Of a DNA stretch of 7,081 bases, positions 1-3,434 are shown in pieces. The position numbers and the translations under genes are program-made. The notes beneath the pieces are model-generated. The model saw only the letters and a program-made list of their open reading frames with translations, was not told the origin of the DNA and did no database searches. Within the stretch, counting starts at the first letter, position 1, and each line of letters starts with the position of its first letter. Source of the stretch: Paludibacteraceae bacterium (GTDB lineage: Bacteria > Bacteroidota > Bacteroidia > Bacteroidales > Paludibacteraceae); contig CANIXM010000094.1 of the NCBI GenBank assembly GCA_947471245.1, positions 1 through 7,081 of the forward strand, written 5' to 3'.

Positions 1-401
1 CCTGCCAAATAGGTGGACAGCTCACTAGAAAGCATCTTGGCATTACTGCCAGTGATAAAAATATCGCAGGTGGACTTGGCTTGCAAGCTGCGCAACACGT
101 GCTCAAAACCCTGCACATCCTGCACTTCATCTATAAATAAGTAGTTAGCCTTGGTGTCGTCAAACATGCCATCGAGGTATGCAAACAAATCAGCGTCGGT
201 ACGAAGGTGCCGAAACTCCTCGAACTCCAAATTGATAAAAACCACATTAGCCTGAGGATTGTCATTCAAAATCTGGTCTTTCAGTTGCCTTAAGATAAAA
301 CTTTTGCCCACACGACGCTGTCCTGTAAGTACTTTGATAATATCCTTACCGATAAAAGGTCTTATCCTGTCGGTGTATATGGCTCTATTTATCAACTCCA
401 T
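1..401 (-). CDS. AAA family ATPase (AAA_14/DUF4143 type), N-terminal part, runs off left edge
   Basis: Translating the minus strand from the ATG at 401-399 gives 133 open residues that reach the window edge. The sequence shows a Walker A motif GQRRVGKS at about residues 27-34, a Walker B FIDEVQD and a sensor-1-like TGSNAKMLSSELSTYL. By eye it is about half identical to the complete ATPase at 1801-3006, so the missing C-terminus is probably a DUF4143-like domain. An ATG at 413 is also in frame, but the start at 401 lines up best with the paralogue (both reach YxDRIxPFIGK after about nine residues). Family members are about 380-400 residues, often in many copies per Bacteroidota genome, with no settled function. 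A promoter and three palindromes lie just upstream. mazG lies upstream on the same strand with no obvious terminator between, so readthrough is possible. Confidence 0.9.
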   Translation of the reverse strand, partial: MELINRAIYTDRIRPFIGKDIIKVLTGQRRVGKSFILRQLKDQILNDNPQANVVFINLEFEEFRHLRTDADLFAYLDGMFDDTKANYLFIDEVQDVQGFEHVLRSLQAKSTCDIFITGSNAKMLSSELSTYLA

Positions 402-402
402 T

Positions 403-502
403 TTATGAATCATATTTAATAAACGATGCAAATATAATACATTTATTAATCATACTTCATAAAATTGAAATTATTTGTAATTTTATTAATCATACTTAAT
501 AA
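403..502. promoter_or_regulatory. Three palindromic operator-like repeats with exact 40-bp spacing
   Basis: Three 20-bp copies lie at 403-422, 443-462 and 483-502. The best copy, 483-502, reads TTATTAATCATACTTAATAA: 7-bp inverted arms (TTATTAA/TTAATAA) around a TCATAC core, extendable to 9-bp arms. The other two copies each carry one arm mismatch; 403-422 also has a T for C in the core. Start-to-start spacing is exactly 40 bp twice, close to four helical turns. They bracket the promoter of the left ATPase: one copy lies in the leader 2 bp before the chosen start codon, one over the -33 region, and one further upstream. This suggests binding sites for a dimeric regulator, possibly acting cooperatively. 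The regulator is not identified. Confidence 0.7.
429..436 (-). promoter_or_regulatory. Promoter -7 element for the left ATPase gene
   Basis: The minus strand reads TATATTTGCAT here, matching the Bacteroidota -7 consensus TAnnTTTG. The same TATATTTGCAT string precedes the paralogous ATPase at 1769-1779, at a similar distance from its start codon (about 25-28 bases). That supports both the promoter and the start at 401. No good TTTG is seen at -33; an operator-like palindrome occupies that place. Confidence 0.6.
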
Positions 503-509
503 AAATACA

Positions 510-606
510 TTTCATCTGTTTATAATTGTTTTTTAGTTGTCAGATGGAACTCGCACATAAACATCTCCTTGTGTGTCAAAGTTAATTTGTCGTGCTCGTT
601 TCATCT
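510..606 (-). repeat. Left copy of a perfect 97-bp inverted repeat
   Basis: Positions 510-606 are the exact reverse complement of 3338-3434 (paired positions sum to 3944), with no mismatch over 97 bp and abrupt loss of similarity on both sides. The copy starts 25 bp past the mazG stop codon and ends 7 bp before the outermost operator-like palindrome of the left ATPase. Read on the minus strand it contains a 23-codon reading frame, a TAACTTTG -7-like element (577-584) and, at its end, an ATGAAA that in the right copy is the start of the outer-membrane protein gene. Here that start leads only to a short frame ending in TAA after eight residues, so this copy carries a severed 5' end of that gene. 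Confidence 0.95.
533..604 (-). CDS. Possible 23-residue peptide inside the left inverted repeat
   Basis: An ATG at 604-602 opens a 23-codon frame beginning MKRARQINFDTQG and ending VRVPSDN, with a TAA at 535-533. It lies wholly within the inverted repeat, so an identical peptide is encoded by the right copy. Here the frame is also in phase with the upstream mazG stop codon: nine sense codons (LPRKFDEYE) separate that stop from the ATG. I do not recognise the peptide. It could be a real small protein, a fragment of a larger gene, or chance. Confidence 0.25.
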   Translation of the reverse strand: MKRARQINFDTQGDVYVRVPSDN

Positions 607-631
607 CATATTCATCAAATTTTCGGGGTAG

Positions 632-1414
632 TTAGCGGATACTTTTCGCTTCTTCCCACAGCACATCCATTTCGGCAAGCGACATATCTTTGAGGTGTTT
701 GCCCTGTGTGATGGTTTTGGATTCGAGGTAGTTGAAGCGCTGGATAAATTTTTGGTTGGTGCGCTCCAACGCATTTTCGGGGTTGATGTCGTAGAGGCGT
801 GCGGCATTGACAAGGCTAAAAAACAGGTCGCCAAATTCGGCTTCCATCTTGTCTATGTCCATGGCGGCTATTTCCACTTTCAGCTCATGGATTTCTTCTT
901 GCACTTTTTCCCATACTTGCTCGCGTTGGTCCCAGTCGAAGCCCACACTACGGGCTTTGTCTTGAATGCGATGCGCTTTGATGAGTGCGGGTAGCGAACG
1001 TGGCACGCCAGAAAGTACGGATTTGTTTCCTCCTTTTTCTTTCAGTTTGAGCTGTTCCCAGTTTTGCATCACGGCTTCGCTGTTTTCGGCTTGCGTATCG
1101 GCAAAAATATGCGGATGACGGTAAATTAATTTTTCGCACAAACCCTTGCACACGTCGTAGATGTCAAAGTCATTTGTCTCACTGCCTATTTCGGAGTAAA
1201 ACACGATGTGAAGCAATACGTCGCCCAACTCCTTACGAATTTCGGTTTTGTCTTCCTTCATGATGGCATCTGCCAGTTCGTATGTCTCTTCGATGGTGAG
1301 CGTCCGCAGACTTTCGAAAGTTTGTTCTTTGTCCCACGGGCATTTGGCACGCAGTTCGGACATGATAGCGAGCAGTCGCTCAAATTGTTGCAGTTTTTCG
1401 GGGGTAGTATGCAT
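632..1414 (-). CDS. mazG: Nucleoside triphosphate pyrophosphohydrolase MazG
   Basis: This 260-residue protein has two tandem MazG domains, like the Escherichia coli protein of similar length. It hydrolyses nucleoside triphosphates to monophosphates and pyrophosphate in the cytoplasm, and is thought to clear aberrant nucleotides and, in E. coli, to lower ppGpp. The first domain shows CPWD (25-28), EETYE (42-46) and E62xxD65. The second shows EExxE (173-177) and E193xxD196, followed by K222, R226, W253 and K257, which correspond to the metal- and substrate-binding set of the active C-terminal domain. The start is firm: a TAA lies in frame one codon upstream (TAA CCC ATG). A hairpin repeat sits in the leader. 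It is divergent from the ATPase at 1801, and its 3' end lies 25 bp from the left inverted repeat. Its composition is clearly more GC-rich than that of the ATPase next door. Confidence 0.97.
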   Translation of the reverse strand: MHTTPEKLQQFERLLAIMSELRAKCPWDKEQTFESLRTLTIEETYELADAIMKEDKTEIRKELGDVLLHIVFYSEIGSETNDFDIYDVCKGLCEKLIYRHPHIFADTQAENSEAVMQNWEQLKLKEKGGNKSVLSGVPRSLPALIKAHRIQDKARSVGFDWDQREQVWEKVQEEIHELKVEIAAMDIDKMEAEFGDLFFSLVNAARLYDINPENALERTNQKFIQRFNYLESKTITQGKHLKDMSLAEMDVLWEEAKSIR

Positions 1415-1429
1415 GGGTTAGATTAAAAG

Positions 1430-1477
1430 TAGCCCCCTAAATCTCCGCCAGCTGACGGAGACTTTTTGAGGGGTGCA
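1430..1477 (-). repeat. Hairpin-forming interspersed repeat in the mazG leader
   Basis: A near-perfect 20-bp palindrome at 1442-1461 (TCTCCGCCAG then CTGACGGAGA, one mismatched pair) is flanked by a CCCC (1434-1437) that can pair with the GGGG ending at 1473. On the minus strand the right-hand part reads GGAGATTTAGGGGGCTA (1446-1430), matching 16 of 17 bases of a second copy at 6218-6234. It lies between the mazG -7 element and the mazG start codon, so it would be transcribed as a structured 5' leader. The repetition points to an interspersed repeat family rather than a mazG-specific regulator. Confidence 0.65.
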
Positions 1478-1510
1478 AAGTTAATGGACTTAGTGAACAT
1501 TTAACGCAAT
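1476..1510 (-). promoter_or_regulatory. Probable mazG promoter
   Basis: The minus strand reads TAACTTTG at 1483-1476, a match to TAnnTTTG. An ATTG at 1510-1507 lies 23 bases upstream as a weak -33 element, slightly far for the usual spacing. Transcription would start near 1470 and give a leader of roughly 55 bases containing the hairpin repeat. Confidence 0.5.
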
Positions 1511-1675
1511 ATGTTTAATTACAAAAGATTCTATTTTTCAAACCGCAACTTTAAAACAGCTTAACTAATTGAATGTATTGTACTAAAAACAAAGGTACAG
1601 GAAATGAATGTATCGGAGAAGGAAATGGGTGGGAAAATGGGGTTGGTTTGATTGGATTATAAGGTTAATTAGTTC

Positions 1676-1693
1676 ATTGCGTACATTGCGTAC
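1676..1693 (+). repeat. 9-bp tandem duplication ATTGCGTAC x2
   Basis: ATTGCGTAC occurs twice in direct succession (1676-1684 and 1685-1693) and is followed by AAT. It could be a short duplication or a direct-repeat binding site upstream of the ATPase. The rest of the non-coding stretch from about 1511 to 1744 is A/T-rich and shows no gene or RNA that I can recognise. Confidence 0.5.
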
Positions 1694-1744
1694 AATACCA
1701 ATCTTTCATTCATACCTGAATAATATTAATTTAATCAAACAATA

Positions 1745-1760
1745 TTCAATTATAATTGAA
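1745..1760. promoter_or_regulatory. 16-bp perfect palindrome upstream of the second ATPase
   Basis: TTCAATTATAATTGAA is a perfect palindrome with no spacer. It ends 8 bp before the -7 element at 1769-1776 and so covers the place where a -33 element would lie. That position fits an operator for a dimeric repressor or activator. It differs in sequence from the TTATTAA-type palindromes that control the left paralogue. Confidence 0.5.
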
Positions 1761-1768
1761 ATGTTTTA

Positions 1769-1776
1769 TATATTTG
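1769..1776 (+). promoter_or_regulatory. Promoter -7 element for the second ATPase
   Basis: TATATTTG matches TAnnTTTG and is followed by CAT, as at the left ATPase. It lies 24 bases before the ATG at 1801. Only a poor -33 match is seen, because the region is taken up by the 16-bp palindrome. Confidence 0.6.
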
Positions 1777-1800
1777 CATAAAGTTTAAAACATAAATTAA

Positions 1801-3006
1801 ATGAAAGAGTACATCGAAAGACCACTTTATATAGACAGGATAAAACCATTTATTGGTAAATCATTGATAAAGGTATTGGTAGGACAGCGGAGAGTTGGGA
1901 AAAGCTATCTGTTAATGCAATTAAGAGACCTCATTCAACAACAGAATCCTGATACTGAAATTATCTATATCAATAAAGAACAACATGAGTTCTCACAAAT
2001 AAAGAATTCAGATGACCTATTTCTATTTTTTAAAGAAAATGTGAAAGGGAACGGCAAGGTAGCGCTCTTTATCGATGAAATACAAGATATTGAATCATTT
2101 GAAATTACATTAAGAGATCTTGCCACTAGAGGAAATTATGACATCTATTGCACAGGAAGCAATGCTAATTTACTTTCCAGCGAACTCTCTACTTTTTTAA
2201 GTGGTAGATATATTGAAATAAAAGTATTTGGCCTAAGCTATACAGAGTTTTTAGTATTTTACAATTTAGTAGATACAATAGCTACATTTCAAAACTATCT
2301 TAAATTTGGAGGCCTACCCTACCTTATAAATTTGGATACTGATATGGAAATTGTATTTGAGTATTTAACAAGTATATATAATAGCATATTACTCAAAGAT
2401 GTAGTTAGTAGATTTAATGTTAGAAATGTGAAGTTCTTACAAAATTTGGTTTCACTTCTGGCTGACAATATTGGAAGTATCGTTTCATCTAAGAAAATCA
2501 GTGACTACCTAAAGTCTCAAAAAGTGAATATTTCAACGCAAGTTGTAATAGACTATCTTGGACATCTTGAAGCATCATTATTACTTTTCAAAGTAAAACG
2601 GACAGGAATTGAAGGTAAAAAAGTATTTGAAATAGGTGAAAAATATTTCTTTGAAGATATTGGAATTCGAAATGCAATTGTTGGGTTTAAAACAAGTGAC
2701 ATACATAAAATTTTGGAAAATGTTGTTTATCTGCACTTACGCATGGCTGGCTATTCGGTGACAGTTGGCCAAGAGGGAAATAAAGAAATTGACTTTATTG
2801 CACAAAAGTCTGGAGAAAAGATTTATGTTCAAGTTGCATACCTGCTAGCTAACGAGGGAACTATAAATCGAGAATATGGAAATTTACTTGAAATTTCAGA
2901 TAACTATCCAAAATATGTTGTGACAATGGATGATATATCTGAAATATCTACATACAAGGGAATTAGTCGAATGCATGTCAAAGACTTTTGTTTAAAAATG
3001 GTATAA
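1801..3006 (+). CDS. AAA family ATPase with DUF4143-like C-terminal domain
   Basis: This complete 401-residue protein has the layout of the AAA_14 plus DUF4143 family. Walker A is GQRRVGKS (28-35), Walker B is LFIDEIQD with D92 and E93, and the sensor-1-like segment TGSN is at 118-121. The middle part (about 170-300) is a helical winged-helix-like region. The C-terminal part has EIDFIAQ with D331 followed by IYVQVAY (341-347), a PD-(D/E)XK nuclease-like pattern in which the usual E/Q-x-K appears as Q344-V-A, so nuclease activity is doubtful. Such proteins are cytoplasmic, occur in many copies in Bacteroidota and archaea, and have no agreed role. The start is supported by alignment to the left paralogue and by the promoter 24 bases upstream. 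The gene is markedly AT-richer than mazG and the following 100 bp, which suggests transfer. Confidence 0.93.
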   Translation: MKEYIERPLYIDRIKPFIGKSLIKVLVGQRRVGKSYLLMQLRDLIQQQNPDTEIIYINKEQHEFSQIKNSDDLFLFFKENVKGNGKVALFIDEIQDIESFEITLRDLATRGNYDIYCTGSNANLLSSELSTFLSGRYIEIKVFGLSYTEFLVFYNLVDTIATFQNYLKFGGLPYLINLDTDMEIVFEYLTSIYNSILLKDVVSRFNVRNVKFLQNLVSLLADNIGSIVSSKKISDYLKSQKVNISTQVVIDYLGHLEASLLLFKVKRTGIEGKKVFEIGEKYFFEDIGIRNAIVGFKTSDIHKILENVVYLHLRMAGYSVTVGQEGNKEIDFIAQKSGEKIYVQVAYLLANEGTINREYGNLLEISDNYPKYVVTMDDISEISTYKGISRMHVKDFCLKMV

Positions 3007-3116
3007 CACATGACCTAATTGCCCTTGAGCAAACGTACAAACAGCCCAGCCATTACGTACTAACGGAGGGCACCGCTGTCACCAACATGCTTCATTCGCT
3101 AGCCGTATCAAATTAA
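2967..3116 (+). pseudogene. Possible 3' remnant of an unidentified gene
   Basis: A frame other than that of the ATPase is open from 2967 and ends at TAA 3114-3116. Its last thirty or so codons (from about 3027) look coding, with residues such as LEQTYKQPSHYVLTEG and a tail TNMLHSLAVSN, and the DNA at 3020-3110 is clearly richer in G and C than the ATPase before it and the A/T-rich DNA after it. There is no start codon suited to a full gene. I do not recognise the product. It may be the tail of a gene cut by arrival of the ATPase, or chance. Confidence 0.25.
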
Positions 3117-3172
3117 AACTCACCCTCCCACCCCAACACCATACTATCAATCAACACATTACCATCCTACCA

Positions 3173-3221
3173 AAAATATTTTCCAAAATATTTAACATTT
3201 TGTTTGGTAAACTAAATATTT
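3173..3221. promoter_or_regulatory. Cluster of AAATATTT palindromic boxes around the outer-membrane gene promoter
   Basis: AAAATATTTT (3173-3182) is a perfect palindrome, and AAATATTT recurs at 3186-3193 and 3214-3221, the last one in the spacer of the promoter. A small inverted repeat GTTTGGTAAAC (3202-3212) overlaps the -33 element. These may be regulator sites or UP-like A/T tracts; in such A/T-rich DNA chance cannot be excluded. Confidence 0.3.
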
Positions 3222-3234
3222 CAAAATATATTTG
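3203..3234 (+). promoter_or_regulatory. Strong Bacteroidota-type promoter for the outer-membrane protein gene
   Basis: TTTG at 3203-3206 and TATATTTG at 3227-3234 are separated by 20 bases, an almost ideal fit to the TTTG-N19-21-TAnnTTTG consensus and the best promoter in the window. Transcription would begin near 3240, giving a leader of about 190 bases that crosses the right inverted repeat. The promoter lies inside the segment bounded by the inverted repeats, so its target depends on the orientation of that segment. Confidence 0.75.
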
Positions 3235-3312
3235 CAGTGTATTAGGACATTAATACACCAAAACAATCTATTGAAATTCCACAAATAAAATAAAACACCA
3301 CCATCTCCACAA

Positions 3313-3411
3313 ATGAGATACAAAAAATCGATTATTCAGATGAAACGAGCACGACAAATTAACTTTGACACACAAGGAGATGTTTATGTGCGAGTTCCAT
3401 CTGACAACTAA
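3313..3411 (+). CDS. Possible 32-residue leader peptide before the outer-membrane gene
   Basis: ATG 3313 opens a frame of 32 codons ending at TAA 3409-3411. The first nine residues (MRYKKSIIQ) are unique to this site; the remaining 23, beginning MKRARQINFDTQG, lie in the inverted repeat and are encoded again at 604-533 on the other strand. It sits in the leader of the outer-membrane gene, 17 bases before that start codon. The ending GDVYVRVPSDN looks protein-like, but I know no family for it. Confidence 0.3.
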   Translation: MRYKKSIIQMKRARQINFDTQGDVYVRVPSDN

Positions 3412-3434
3412 AAAACAATTATAAACAGATGAAA
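3338..3434 (+). repeat. Right copy of a perfect 97-bp inverted repeat
   Basis: This is the exact reverse complement of 510-606. It covers the distal part of the outer-membrane gene leader and ends just after the start codon and second codon of that gene (ATGAAA at 3429-3434). Because this copy leads into an intact gene, while the left copy leads to a severed start, the right copy is probably the original and the left one the duplicate. Confidence 0.95.
3386..3424 (+). CDS. Possible 12-residue upstream peptide abutting the outer-membrane gene start
   Basis: An AAGGAG (3374-3379) lies six bases before ATG 3386, an ideal Shine-Dalgarno spacing. The frame reads MCEFHLTTKKQL and stops at TAA 3422-3424, four bases before the ATG at 3429. 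The outer-membrane gene itself has no Shine-Dalgarno sequence. Translational coupling or a leader-peptide role is possible. It overlaps the 32-residue frame in another phase, so at most one of them is likely to be used. Bacteroidota rarely rely on Shine-Dalgarno sequences, which lowers the weight of this evidence. Confidence 0.2.
   Translation: MCEFHLTTKKQL

Larger units (their letters stand above)
510..3434. other. Candidate invertible segment bounded by 97-bp inverted repeats
   Basis: The two perfect 97-bp arms enclose 2731 bp (607-3337) holding mazG, a complete AAA/DUF4143 ATPase and an outward-facing promoter at 3203-3234. In the present orientation the promoter drives the outer-membrane protein gene at 3429. 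Inversion would instead point it leftward at the ATPase gene at 401 and put mazG upstream of the outer-membrane gene in the same direction. Promoter inversion is a known means of switching surface proteins in Bacteroidales, but those segments are usually shorter, with shorter repeats. No invertase gene is visible in the window, so RecA-dependent recombination or an outside recombinase would be needed. The actual occurrence of inversion is inferred, not shown. Confidence 0.45.

Noticed and set aside
403..502. Three regularly spaced repeats as a CRISPR array
   Set aside because: The repeats are only 20 bp and palindromic, the 20-bp spacers are A/T-rich and contain a promoter, and no cas gene is near; operators fit better.
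601..834. 77-codon minus-strand frame overlapping the mazG 3' end
   Set aside because: It is a shifted frame of mazG on the same strand, rich in Ser, Thr and Lys with no domain, and only its last few bases touch the inverted repeat.
695..994. 99-codon plus-strand reading frame
   Set aside because: It lies wholly antisense to the well-supported mazG gene and shows no recognisable domain; it is a shadow frame.
1511..1744. tRNA or other structured RNA gene in the mazG/ATPase intergenic region
   Set aside because: No cloverleaf, T-loop GTTCRA motif or long stem was found; only a short tandem duplication is present.
510..3434. Composite transposon with 97-bp terminal inverted repeats
   Set aside because: No transposase is encoded between the repeats, no target-site duplication is seen outside them, and the enclosed mazG is a core gene; the right repeat also runs into a gene's start codon.
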